64,000 bases of DNA from Rhabditophanes sp. KR3021 (Eukaryota > Nematoda > Chromadorea > Rhabditida > Alloionematidae): the NCBI GenBank assembly GCA_963281155.1, contig CAUJLY010000003.1, positions 5,642,001 through 5,706,000 of the forward strand. The letters run 5' to 3'. The position numbers and the translations under genes were made by a program. Each line of letters starts with the position of its first letter. Position 1 is the first letter of the stretch. A model generated the notes under the pieces. That model ran no database searches. It was not told where the DNA came from and saw only the letters and a program-made list of their open reading frames with translations. Below are positions 25,370 through 37,509 of this stretch, piece by piece.

Positions 25370-28300
25370 TTAGTAGGAAAATGCTGGAATGGGTTTGTCA
25401 TATGTTTGCGAAATGGGCACTCCCATCATTTTGGCAAAAGCTCCAATTGAGGGGAAGCCAATAGCTGTGCCGGAATTTGCACTTACTCCAGCAAACGGCA
25501 CTGCGAATCCTTGTTTAGCTGAGACAGCACCTTTCATCCAGTCAACTCCTACTGCTTCCGACAAACCAATGTAAGGACCAACATGATATCCATTTGATAC
25601 TTCGATAGGATTCCCAAGATCATGTTCATTAACCTTTAAATGATAATAAATTTTCGACAAAACAAGCTTAAACGAACCGGAATATTTACTTGTGTACCAC
25701 CGCCCTGTAATAAATTGAACAATTAAATAAAGATGTTAATATATTCTTTGAATCCCTTTATTTCTTCGTTAATAAAGAGTTGTCTATAAATTATCTTGTC
25801 TTATTATGAATAATATTAAAGTACAAGGTTCAATTCAAAGGAAACTCAACCCATCGTTAATTTCAACATGCCTAAATCAACTAAAAAACTATTTACTACA
25901 CAAAGCTAAATAGCCTAAACTTTCTTCAAGAATGAAAGGTTATTTAAAGTCAATACTTTTGCATGAAAAGTGCCTAAAAACTCTTAACTTTACTTAAATA
26001 ACTCAAGAATATTTCAAAGATGAGAGCGACATAGCACTGAACCTCTTTAAATTCATCTAAACTCTAAAATTTTTGATTTTAACCTTTTCCCAAATATCTT
26101 TCTTTAAGTTTAAACACTAGTTTTGACTTTATAAAACAAAACTTACCCCTTCAATTCCCAAACTTTGAGCGATTGGGACGTGCCATCCTGTTTTGTGACC
26201 ATAAACACCTTCATACCAATTTCCTCCTGAAATTTTTAATAAAATTTAAGGGAACTAAATATATACCAAGGCTTCTTTTTAAATTATGAATATTATTTAT
26301 GTGGTTATTTAACTTAGGATGTTTACTAATTATTGCCTCTTTATTTTAGTTTCCATTCACTAAAACTGGAGTCAAGGTATGAAGAAAACAGATGTCAAAA
26401 GACTAGTAAATTATCAAGTATTGACTGTTATCTGAACAACGAAGATCATTTGTAATTGTGGACAAAACACCACCTTGATTATGAAGTTAATGTCTTTCTT
26501 TGAAAAAGATCAACCATTTTCCACTTCTCTTATTGTTAGAGCAGGAAATTTATCATCAATCAAAAGAAAAAATATTGCTCCTTGTGGTGAATATTTTTTG
26601 CCAATTCTCACTCCACCAACGCAACTTATAGTAATGTCTTAAAAGCTCAAAGAATTACAACTAGAGAAGGAACCAAAGATTGGAATGCTCAACAGTTATT
26701 GAATTTACTAATTAAACAGACTACTGGAGAAGATGAGACTATGGATTTTTATTTCATCAAGACTAAGGATAGATCTGAATATCCTGGGATTAGAAAATAT
26801 AATTCTAATAGTGAACAGGCCCGGTACACCAGTCGCAAAGAAAATATCGCTTATAAACTTCGTGGTGACGGCCTTATGACAGTAAAGGAAGAAAAAATTG
26901 CAAATGTTTGGGATGAGTGTCTAGCTGAAGGTAAAGAAGAGGTGGTAGAGTCAGATTCTTCAAGCTGAAAGAAAAGATGTAGCACTTTTCTAAAGCTGCC
27001 TATGCTCTTGAAAGAATTTACATTGCTTCATTTGATGATTTACTCAATTTGGCATTGGAAAACATCTCTTCCGTTTTCGTGAATATCTTAGAGGCAGGTG
27101 AAAAGAATAGGTCGACACGCAAGAGAGGTTATTCATGCTAAGAAAGCCGATTATGAAATGACAAGACCCAATGTTCCTGCATTTAAGAAGCCTAAATTCA
27201 TTTGCAAAAAGTGCCACTACAAATTTAGAACTGAACTATCTTGGGATGTCATTTTGAAGCAAGGAAATGTTCTAAAGAAATCCACTGTACACATTGCAAA
27301 TTAGTATTGGATAGCAAGAAAGATGTAGCTCGACACATTCGATTACGTCATTGTGAAGGAATATGTATTGCCCAACTAAAGCATAATACCGACTTCAATG
27401 CCGAAGATTGTTTGAACCAAATTTGGCCAGGCTAGAGAACTGCTTTTGATGAAAATTTGGCTTATGTCTATTTTCTGTTTGATACAAGAATGGCGATAAT
27501 TACGATCAACGAAAATTCTGAGAAAGATGTGTTCAAGTTTAAGATGATTTGGGAGGACTAATTTTAATAAAAATATTTTGTTCCCCCCTTTTAATTTCAA
27601 ACCTTGTTCAGTTGTTTGGGACCAAAAGTCACGGACTCCGACGTTATCTGAAATGTTTTAGATCTAATTGATGTGTGATAAAATACCTGAGTATCCACCA
27701 CCCCATGATCCAAAATCTGCCCTTCCGTTATTTCCATTTCCAATTCCTCTAAAAATGATTTAATTTAAATTAACTTGAATTTATGTATTTACCCTTCTTC
27801 ATTAATAGGATAGTAAGGAATTCCATCAACAGCCCAATTATAGGCTGAAATTCCTACTCCGCTACTAAATGCATTTGCAATTGCTCCAAGAGGCTTCTTC
27901 TCCGCAATAAATTGAGCGCAATCTCTATTATATCCCCTACATTTATCAACGTACTGCTGGTCAACCTTATTGGAATAACAATGTTTAGCAGCCACAGGAA
28001 TGAACTTTTGACACAATTTAAATATTTCTTCCTTTTGCATACCCAACTCAGCTAAAGGCGCCTGTTGACCAGAAGAAACTCGTGCAATTTGTTGATCCGT
28101 AATTTGAAGTGATTCTTTTTCCGGTACAGGCGTCTCTTCAAAGGATGTCTCAACTTTGTCACTAAATGGATCTTTAAGCGTTTTGGCAGAATACAATTTG
28201 GGGAATTTGTTACTTTCAGTGGGTAGTTTGTTCCCATCATCAGACAAAACTTCCCTACCATCGTATTTATGCGCTGGTGGTTGATTTAAATATCGTGCAT

Positions 28301-28950
28301 AATCCGGTTTGGGATTTCTATTTAAATTGAGTGCGTCATAGATAGAAGGTTGTTTTTTTGGTTCGGTCATTGGCGTTAAATCATCTGTTTCGGGAAGAGT
28401 TGGCATCACTGAAAAGGTTAGTTAAATAAATGTTTTAAATAAAAGAGAATTTACTTGATTTGAACATGGAATCAAAACCAGCCCCATTGTTTTGTACTTT
28501 CTCAGTCTCAAATGATCCTAGACCGGCTATTTTGAAATGATTTCTACCGAAACTAGAACGGCCAGCTGCTGAATCGCCACTCGTGTACTTTTCATTTCCT
28601 TTTGAAACTTTAAATTGCCCACCATTCGTATTTCTTTCGTCTGAACCTTCGGGAATGAATTTTGTGATTGTGGAGTATGAGTCAGCGATTCCTAACTTTC
28701 CAAGTCCAGGAATTTCAAAATCAGCCCCATTATCAACTGATTTTCCAAAAGCAAGTGGATTTCCGTTTGTATTGAGAGAAGCCCTCGGTGCCATTCTAAT
28801 CTCACTAAACCTCTTTCCCTTACAAATCATGGAATTAGGAATGTCTCGGCAAAAGTCTGCCAGCATCTGATGCGTTTCTTCATCATACTCTCTAGACTGT
28901 ACAAATTGGCAATATATAAAATACAACAAAGGAATATATAGCACTTTCAT
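25370..28950 (-). CDS. Secreted modular protein, family not recognised
   Basis: Seven exons (28950-28455, 28408-27793, 27748-27687, 27647-27603, 26226-26147, 25704-25678, 25633-25370) join in phase to about 529 residues. Residues 1-19 form a clear signal peptide (MKVLYIPLLYFIYCQFVQS). Then comes a short Cys pair (FCRDIPNSMICKGK), Gly/Asn/Ser-rich linkers, and a four-Cys module near the middle (LCQKFIP..HCY..KC..DC). The C-terminal half has Gly-rich segments (DFGSWGGGYS, NVGVRDFW, YGHKTGWHVPIAQSLGIEGV, GGGTQVNIPV) ending in a module with VGPYIGLSEAVGVDW and SYXX-type aromatic end. There is no TM, so it is probably an extracellular or matrix protein. Exon 6 is only 27 bp. Intron 4 is 1.38 kb and holds an antisense pseudogene. 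The pattern recalls nematode-specific secreted proteins, but I cannot name it. Confidence 0.7.
26490..27560 (+). pseudogene. Degenerate gene with C2H2-like zinc motif, antisense in an intron
   Basis: Plus-strand coding fragments occur in several frames: 26490-26642, about 26660-26968, 27098-27304 and 27241-27435. They read on from one another if frame breaks and stops are ignored. The first part is hydrophilic (REGTKDWNAQQLLNLLIKQ, then a Lys/Glu-rich segment). The last part contains CKKCHYKF and, after a frame shift, CTHCKLVLDSKKDVARHIRLRH, which fits a C2H2 zinc finger. It lies in the long fourth intron of the secreted-protein gene, in the opposite orientation. It looks like a decayed retrocopy or transposon gene. 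The source family was not identified. Confidence 0.55.
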
Positions 28951-29515
28951 GATAACAAAACAATAACTGAATAAATAATAAATGAGAGTGATCAGGAAAG
29001 GAGAATGTTAGATGGAATATTATTGTATAGTTTAAATGAAAGTTCCTGTTCCGTTATAAAACAATGAAGAAGAAGGGGCATGTCTAAGCATTTATTTTGA
29101 TATCACTAATTTACTAATGTATATCTTTAAAATGCACCTGCATTAAAGGTGAAAGAGAAAAGGGAGAAATGGAGATGATTGATGGGTAGGTGGAAAATTT
29201 TTATTAGTCGTCTTTAAAGTCATTTATTGTTTCGATTATTTTTAAATTTAATTGGAATTTATGATTAGTTTAAGTAATTATGTTACATTTTCGGATATTT
29301 TAATAAGTAACAATTGGTAGTTAGTACAACTTTTTTTAAAGTAAATAAACTTGGATAAATCATTTACACAATTTACATACTACTATGTGTTGACAAATGT
29401 GACTGTATTCTTACTTTCTCATTTGATTGCGACTCATAGATATTTTGTTCTGTGCTAATCAAATGTGGCAATGCCATAATTTGACTTTCCACATTCAATC
29501 CTCTCATTTGCAAAG
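28951..29515. other. Intergenic, possible upstream exons not resolved
   Basis: Divergent spacer between the secreted-protein gene and the possible tail-anchored protein gene. Any first exon of the latter should lie here, but I could not find one that joins in phase. No repeat was seen. Confidence 0.35.
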
Positions 29516-29871
29516 ATAATGACATAAAGAAGATTCCATATAGTGGTTCTAAATATAAAAAAATAGATTTCAAGAAGAAGACGACATCCACAACCGGTGT
29601 AAATACTATCAAACCAACGATGAAAGAGCTTGGCAACATCATTCATAATTTGGAATCTTCAGCAAGTATATGTGATAAAGCTAATGTTAGGAAAACTAAA
29701 AGAAGTTAAGTCTGAAAATAAGTTTCTCTTCAAACTAAAATTGTCGTAGAAGATCATATATTAACTGAAGGTGTAGTAGGAAAAAGTATAATAATAATTT
29801 GTAATGCATTTATTCTAATTCTGATAGTTGCCATTCTTCATTTCGTTCACAATATATTTGCACGTATTTAA
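29516..29871 (+). CDS. 3' exons of a possible tail-anchored membrane protein
   Basis: The frame from a CAAAG acceptor at 29515 runs to a donor at 29705 (AGAA|GTTAAGT). A 46-bp intron ends at GTCGTAG (29750), and the frame continues in phase to a TAA at 29869-29871. The intron removes the three stop codons that otherwise interrupt the frame. The product is Lys/Thr-rich, then has a single C-terminal hydrophobic helix (SIIIICNAFILILIVAILHFV) followed by a few residues, the layout of a tail-anchored protein such as a SNARE or ER adaptor. No SNARE heptads are clear and no start codon was found, so the gene is incomplete as modelled. Confidence 0.4.
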
Positions 29872-29879
29872 AGAATCAA

Positions 29880-30476
29880 TCATGCCTAAAACAAAAGTTA
29901 AATATAAATAAAATTTACAATAATGTAAAGCGTTTGAATAGCTATGAGTACTTGATGAACAACTCTAACCCATGTCTTTGGCGATTCTAACTTTTCATCG
30001 AGTAAGTGTTTGCAAATATCAGCGAAAGAAGGTCCAAGCAATGTTCGTCGCAATAAAATGGAAATTTTTCAAAGATCCTAAAAATAAATATTTGTGATGC
30101 ATAAATAAAAATTAATTTATCACTGTGCTATATCAAGCTAAAATTCAGATGTAGGAAACCAGCATCCTTCAACTTGTAGTAAATATTTCTTTCATGAGCC
30201 AAATCAGGCGAGAAGTTAGAATCATTTAATTCGGTTTTGACTGCACAACCCTTGGTTATTCCATCTCTCTTTGTGAGAATAAACGCATCCAAATTCGCTT
30301 ATATGCAACAGTTTTTTGATTTTCCATTTAGAAAGCGATAAGCCTTCTAAACTATTGTAGGCTAGATCCTTGAGACATTTGAGTTTCTTAAGATCTCCAT
30401 TATTGGCATCCATGAGAATGAGGTGTTGTGGGATGTAGAGCAGTTGGCGGAGTAGAGTTTGAGCAGAATTTGGCAT
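29880..30476 (-). pseudogene. Broken leucine-rich-repeat-like gene
   Basis: From an ATG at 30476 the minus strand encodes a Leu-rich sequence (LKKLKCLKDLAYNSLEGLSLSKWKIKKLLHIS) resembling LRR units. The sense then continues in another frame (NLDAFILTKRDGITKGCAVKT...YYKLKDAGFLHLN), implying one inserted base near 30300. Further down, another frame reads LLRRTLLGPSFADICKHLLDEKLESPKTWVRVVHQ at about 29960-30075 before a possible donor. The pieces do not join cleanly, and a stop precedes any usable GT donor. It is either a decayed gene or a real one hidden by sequence errors. Confidence 0.4.
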
Positions 30477-30924
30477 AAAAACAATTGGGAAATTGAGTAA
30501 AATTGCTTACTTTTGTTGATTCTTAGCATATTAAAATTTACATCCCAAGATGATAATGTGTTAATATACAATTTTATATTCAAATTTTTCGAAAACAAAC
30601 AACTAGATCATTTCATTATAAAATTTACCAATTGTTTTCGAAAATGTCTGGTCATGTTATGAGGAATGGCACAAAAAGATATGAAAAGGATGTAATGATC
30701 ACACAACTATAAAATAATTTGTAATTATCATCGAAAGTGAACAATGAAATTTCGCTTTAGTCAAAATGTTTTGCCCTGTAACTGCTCTTCTCTTTTCATT
30801 CCCATTACGTTAAGTCGACGTTGTCTTATTACTACCTACAGTGGTAGGATATGTATACTAAAAATAAACGACAATTAGTATTGCTATATTTCAAAACCTT
30901 AAAATTCGTGAATAACATTAGAGA

Positions 30925-33753
30925 ATGTCATCTATAAGTGAATCTGATATCAATTTAGCTAAAGCGTTTAGTGAGGTAAATTTCATCAATTATTTTGCCT
31001 TTATTTGACTCATATTTTAGACTAAACCGGAAAACATCAGGAATGTCTGCATAATTGCACATGTTGATCACGGAAAGACTTCGCTTTGTGATGCGCTGAT
31101 ATCATCAAATGGCATTATTTCATGTAAGTTTGAGAATGTTGGAAATTGATAATTTTATTTGATTTAGCTCGGATGGCTGGGAAACTAAGATACATGGACA
31201 GCAGATCTGACGAACAGACTCGTGGAATTACCATGAAGTCCTCTGGTATTAGTTTATACTACAATCCAGTATTTGTCAATCTGATAGATTCACCTGGACA
31301 TGTAGATTTTGGGTCGGAAGTTATTTCCGCAATCGACATTGCCGATATCTCTATCTTAGTAATTGACGTAGTAGAAGGTATTTGTTCTCAAACTGAAACA
31401 GTACTAAGACAAGCAATCAAATGCAGGCACGATGTTATTCTAGTCATCAACAAAATTGACAGACTTATCATCGAACTCGGGATGGACGTGAGCGAAGCTT
31501 ACAAGCACATGAGAAAGTTGGTCGAACACGCAAACAGTTGTCTCAGTCAAATTTTACAAGGGTACTTGTTGGACGATGAGTGGATTAAAATTGATGATGA
31601 GGAAGCTAGAATACACTTCGATCCAGCTAAAGGCAACGTCATTTTTGCCTCAGCTGTGTATGGTTTTGGCTTTGGTTTGGAAGATTTTGCTTTGTTGTGG
31701 CATGAGAAGCTGAAGATCGGAAAAGATGAATTAAAAACAGCTCTGTTTAGCGATTCTTATATTGGTAATGGCGGTAAAATAATGCCAGATGCTGAGGTAA
31801 AAGGTAAAAACACCGTCTTTGAAACATTGGTTTTGACACCTCTGTGGGAGGTTTACAAGTGTGCCTTCAAGGATGCTGATTTGCCAAAACTTCAAAAGAT
31901 GGGTGAGAAGATGGGCATTACTACAAAGTCCAAGAGAGTCCCAGAAGCTTTTGAAGAATTCATGAAACAGTGGATGCCATTAACTAAGGCCTGTGTCAGA
32001 GCTGTTTACAGATGTTCTTCTGCAAAAGTAGCTTATCAAAATGAGGATGCCTTGAAATCATTATTACAATCCGAAGAACATCCATTGTGGGAAGACATTA
32101 AGGGGGCTAACGAAGATAGTGTCCGAAGTGTTTTGATTATTGTCAAGGTCTTGAACTACAATGGAAGGAAGATCGGAATGTGCCGTGTTTTGTCTGGGAA
32201 GAGTTAATATTGGTGATGAATTATTCAATCTTGATGGCGGGGCAGTAAAAGAAATTGTTTCTGAATGTGAAGACAGTGATGAAAAAGACGAATCAAAATC
32301 AAAAATCGAGGACATGTTTATTATGATGGGTAAAGAATTAATCCCGGTTTCTTCTGTCGGTGCTGGTCAAATTTGCGGAATTGCCTTGGAAAAAGACTTT
32401 GTAGGGCGAACATTGTGTAGCGATTACGTTGTCAATGGCGGCATCACCTTCAATGTATCACATGTAGAACCGTTAGTAAGAGTTTCTGTTTTCCCCGCAT
32501 GTGCTGATACTGAATCATTCGATGAACTTAGAGCTGCCTTGAAATTGTTGACTGTCTTAGATTCGAGTGTTCGTGTTTTTGAAGCAGACAACGGGGAACT
32601 AACTCTAATTACTGCAGGAGAAGTGCACTTGCAGAAATGTATTGAAGACTTGAAGGATTTGGGGCAAAAGAGTCTAACTGTTTCAGAGCCGGTGGTCCCA
32701 TTTATGGAAACAATCATTCCCGAAGTATCTATTTCTTACTTGAAGATCGTTCTAAATCATTTAACCGAGTGCAATATTAAAATTGATTTGGTTAAGATCA
32801 AGCTAAGAGCTGTTCCTTTGCCTGACGAAATCGTTGCATTTCTTCACAAGAATGGAAATGTTATCAAAAAGATTAGAAGCAAAGAGATAAGTGGAGAAAA
32901 TGGTAAATTAGTCAAGTTCAGGACAGAACTAAGAGCTATTGCTGCCAAATTACTGCCAGGAATGAAAGGGACCTGGTGGATGAAGAAAAATGAAGTGGAA
33001 GTTCTGAAGATGATTGACAAAATTTGGAGTTTTGGTCCATCAAAAGCTAAGGCTAACTTTATGGTGAACAACGTTTATAAGGATGAAGAATCCTTTAGTG
33101 TTTGGGATGGATCTAACAAAAGAGCCCAATGGGTTGATCAAGCTTTTTTGAGTGGGTTTGATGTTTGTATGAGTGGCGGCCCTTTGTGCGATGAGCCACT
33201 GCAAGGAGTTGCTATCATTATTGAAGAATTTTCAATGGCTGAAGGTGCTGATTCTACAATCCTTTCTCAATTAATGTCTGCCGTCAAAGGAACTATTAAT
33301 GCTGCTTTGAAGAAATTGCCACTTCGTTTAGTCGCTGCCACCTACAAATGTACAGTTCAAGCTAGTTCTTCAGTTCTGGGAAAAGTGCACACTGTCTTAT
33401 CACAAAGAAGGGCCAAAACTTTAAATGAAGATATCAACCAAGCTAATGGATTGTTCGAAATCGAGTCTGTGATGCCAATTATTGAAAGTTTTGGATTCGT
33501 TGATGATTTAAGAAAGAGTACCAGTGGAAATGCTACAGCTCAAATGGAATTCAGCCATTGGCAGCTGATTAGTGAAGATCCTTTCTGGCTTCCAACTACT
33601 GAAGAAGAAATTGAGCATTTTGGAGAAAAAGGAGATAGTGTCAATCAGGCCAAGCTTTACATGGATGCCATTAGAAGAAGAAAGGGATTGTTGACTGACG
33701 ATATGATTGTTGTTAATGCTGAAAAGCAAAGAAATTTATCAAGAAATAAGTAA
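30925..33753 (+). CDS. EFL1: EFL1/Ria1 ribosome-maturation GTPase, one frame break
   Basis: EF-2-like GTPase that, with SBDS, releases eIF6 from cytoplasmic pre-60S subunits. Exons: 30925-30975, 31021-31123 and 31168-33753. The G motifs are all visible: AHVDHGKTS (G1), RGIT (G2), DSPGH (G3) and NKID (G4). The [18 protein letters not shown]...[11 protein letters not shown] block is specific to EFL1 rather than EF-2. Domains II-V follow, ending in an EF-2-type tail with [15 protein letters not shown]. The total is about 912 residues against about 1100 in yeast and human; the EFL1-specific inserts are short. Reading is interrupted once: after RVLSGK the frame meets TAA at 32205-32207, and the conserved continuation ([12 protein letters not shown]) lies in the +1 frame. 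A polyadenylation-type AATAAA follows at about 33800. Confidence 0.92.
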
Positions 33754-36700
33754 TATCTATCTATGAATATTGTTAAAGTTATTGTGTGTTTTAATTAATA
33801 AATGTTGTTAAGATAAATAAATATCGTTGAAATCACTTGATCACATACAAAATCATTAACCTTGATTCGATCAGAATGTGGTCTTTTTGAATGTGATCTG
33901 TACTTTGACTAAATTACTTATCCGACTTTAAAAAACAACCAAATGTGCAAAATTGTTAACATTTACATCACATCTTTACACCTGATCTTTCATTATTTCC
34001 TTTAAAGTGACGTATCTTTAATAGGAAATTTGCAAGTCAATCCTAATTTGATTTATTCTTGCAAATAAATAAGTGTTTCCGTTAAAATAAGCGATAAAAA
34101 TACTATTTAATTTAGCGTATTAAATTCAATTATTTTTAAACAGCTATGTCTTGTGATTACTCTCAAATTTAATTTAATTATTTTGTAACAGTTGTGAAGA
34201 TGACCATAATTAATTCTAGTCTAACGGACTTTTTAAGAGACAAAAGTAATAAAGAGCTTTAAACCTGCCCAGTTTGCAACATCCAATAAAATCTATAAAA
34301 CAATGCAAATGGTACTAATTCAAACTACTTTTGCAAAATGTAAGTCTTGATATTTACCTAAACCTACTAATTACAAATGTAAAATGCAAAGTTGAAGGCG
34401 AATACAAAATTTTAGGCGATATTCCTTTGTGCGAGATGTTTAAACTACAAACTTCCTTCGTCATTATGTAAACTACTTTATGCAGATTAAAGAGTTTTAT
34501 TCAACATTTGTTAAAATGGATTTATTTAAATACCCTCTTAAATTCTCATATATTATGGGAAAGGATGTTTGGTGATAAGATATATTCAAAGCACAATCTT
34601 TCATTGCCTGGACGTTATTTGTTATTTTGTAACACCTTTTTTATAACTACTGCGATATATGTAAATATTTTTTACGTTTGAATATGTTAATTTCCTTTGT
34701 AATTCCGCTATCATCGCATATTGTAAGAAAAAAGATGACTAATGAACGTAAAATTTTTATATTATTTAGAGAATTACTTTGATACACTGGTTCTTCTGAC
34801 CATTTATTTTTAACAAACTTTTTTAACTTAGAAACAGACATTTATTTCGTGTTAGTTTCATTTTTGAACTAGACTAAACATCCTATTTCCTTATCTGTTT
34901 TGTAGGTATGAAAATGGACATTTTTTGGTCGTCAAATTTAAACATTAAACAAACGCAAACAAATAAGACACGCTTGCCATACCGTTTAAAATACTTTACA
35001 GTTCTTCCTATTTATTTGCAATTACATGTGAGTCTTTACAAATTGAAACGAAATTATGTGGTTAAATTTTAGCACCTTCTATTTTTACATTTCCATATTG
35101 TATTTTATTTTCACACTTTACATTTCGCTTCATCAAATAACAAAACAAATATAGTGACTGAAGATTTTCAATTGTATTTGTTCACTCCTCTATATCATAT
35201 TGTTTCAATTTAATCATTTAAATGACCTTCTTCCCAATAATACCCAGAAATATTAAATATTTATATACTTTTACACTGAAAATGAGGACAATATTTGTTA
35301 CACACTTTTTACATATTTAATTTAGTTTAATCTTTGTAGGAAGTCGAGTAGACCTCACCAAAACACATTTTCTAATGATTTTTTGTATTTTATCATTTAA
35401 CGACCATTTGTAAACAATTATGCGACGCATTTGATTTAAAGTTGGAAAAAAGTTATCTTTTGTTGTAGAGTCTGAAGCAACACGATGAAATTAATACTTT
35501 ATCGTAAATAAAAGACTTTTTAAAGTAAAAATTTAATGTCAAATATATGTATACATTTATTTATTTTTAAAAAAGAAATTTCCACTTAACTGTATAAACA
35601 AAATTTAATTAAGAATCCGTTACTAGCATGTCCATTCACATAATATTAGTCTTAATATTCAATAAGTATAAGTATAATTATTCATTAGAGCAAAAATTAA
35701 CGCCTACCATTTTGTCCAATGTGTAAAGATTGTGCTTGGAATGTTCATTTTTTTGCACTAAAACTTGTTATCAAGAATTATAGTTAGCCCTGTAGTATAT
35801 TAAAAAGTGGAGTAAACCTAAATGTATTTTTATATGACATCATATCAGATAAAACTAACTCTTTATTCAATATTTTTAATGACAAATTCTTTTAATTAAA
35901 ATTAAACATTGCCCAACCATATCACGTTGACAAATCTTGCCTATTCCTTGAGTTTAAAGAATAGCTCAATACATTATCTATTACTAATGCACTTAGTTAT
36001 TGTTACTACATTGATCTAATGTAGTATGATCAGTCGTACAAACATACACAGTCAACAATTATTTGTGTACCTTGGTATTATGATCTGTATTCAAATTCTG
36101 CACATTCATTAACTATCCAAGATTTATTTTATTTCCTTTTCAGCCTTTAATTTTTCTTTTGATATTTTTATTATTCATATACTTCATTATTTATGACGCT
36201 AATTTTTGATTACCAACTTTTTTAGTTAAATTTACACGTACACCAAAACTTTATGTGTATGCTAGCTAACCAGTGATTAATAAAACCATATACATATGCT
36301 ATAATATAATATAGCATTTCCAATTACACTAGCACAACAAACTTCTATCTATCTGTTTGCAATTAAAGAAGAAAAGGTCTTGTTCCTTGTATTTGAATAA
36401 TTCATGTCCTTGCTTTCTTTAATTAATTTACAACCCCGTCTTCTTTTAATAGAGGATATTTCCACAATAATAATTTTATCACGTTCAAAATAACAACTCG
36501 TACTAAATATCACACAATTGTAACACTTTTTCTTGAGTACATATGATATTACTCCTTTACAAAACTTTTCTTTAGTTTTCCTAACCAAACACCAACTCAC
36601 CTACCACTTATCAAAAGCCCCTTGCTACCAATCTTTTCATTAAAATTTATTGATATCAGTTGCCTCTATACCTTTATTTGTCACTCCGATACCTACCACA

Positions 36701-37509
36701 AAAAGAGATCAGATTTAACAAGAGGATATTTCAAAGATCAAATTAATTTTTTTGCAAATTTTACACACACATTGACACAAATTTACGCGGAAAAATGATA
36801 TATCTATCCAATTTTATCATGTTTATATATTTACTTACCTTTGCTGTTTGAACGACGATCTTTTTCAAAATTATCCGGGGTGACAGTTTTTCTAAAGCCA
36901 TACAAACCGTTACCTACATTGATTGTATACACCCACCGTAATAACTCCACTATTGTAGCGCTAATTTTCCCTTATTGTAACAACAACTTTTCCACTTATT
37001 CTAATAACATCTTTTAAACAAGTGTAAAAAATTGTAATCAACCAAACACACACGTACTAGCGAATGGTGTTAAAAAATAATACACCTCTGTATAATCTCT
37101 CTATAATAATAGTTTTGTAGCTAGGTGATCTCTACCCTATACTGCCATATCATTTCTTGATTAGAATATACATCACCAACTTTTGGATGATACAGTTTAC
37201 TTTTTTTGATTGGACATAATACCATTCAATTCCTTTAGAGGTGTATTATACCCGTGCCTAAACAAGACTTTACATTGCGGTCTCATCTCAAATATCAAAA
37301 ATTATCTGTTTTTATGAAACAGGAAGTAAAAATATTATGTATGCACACACATATCTTCATCTTTTTTATTTCTACAAATTAAAGTTAAAACTATAACGTA
37401 GCCATTATCGTTGTCACTAGATGATTAATCTTATTTATGTTTAATTTTTTACCCTTGTCTTATAGTCTATACATATTTGCTCTAATTATATTTTCGAATA
37501 GTTTCTTAA
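33754..37509. other. Long intergenic stretch upstream of the nuclear receptor
   Basis: AT-rich DNA with no convincing gene. The region before 37510 may hold the receptor promoter and non-coding 5' exons. Minus-strand frames at 34647-34841 and 36349-36600 lack domains and splice support. Confidence 0.4.

Noticed and set aside
29373..29646. Minus-strand frames opposite the tail-anchored candidate
   Set aside because: The plus strand offers a typical 46-bp intron that removes three stops in phase, which the minus-strand frames cannot match.
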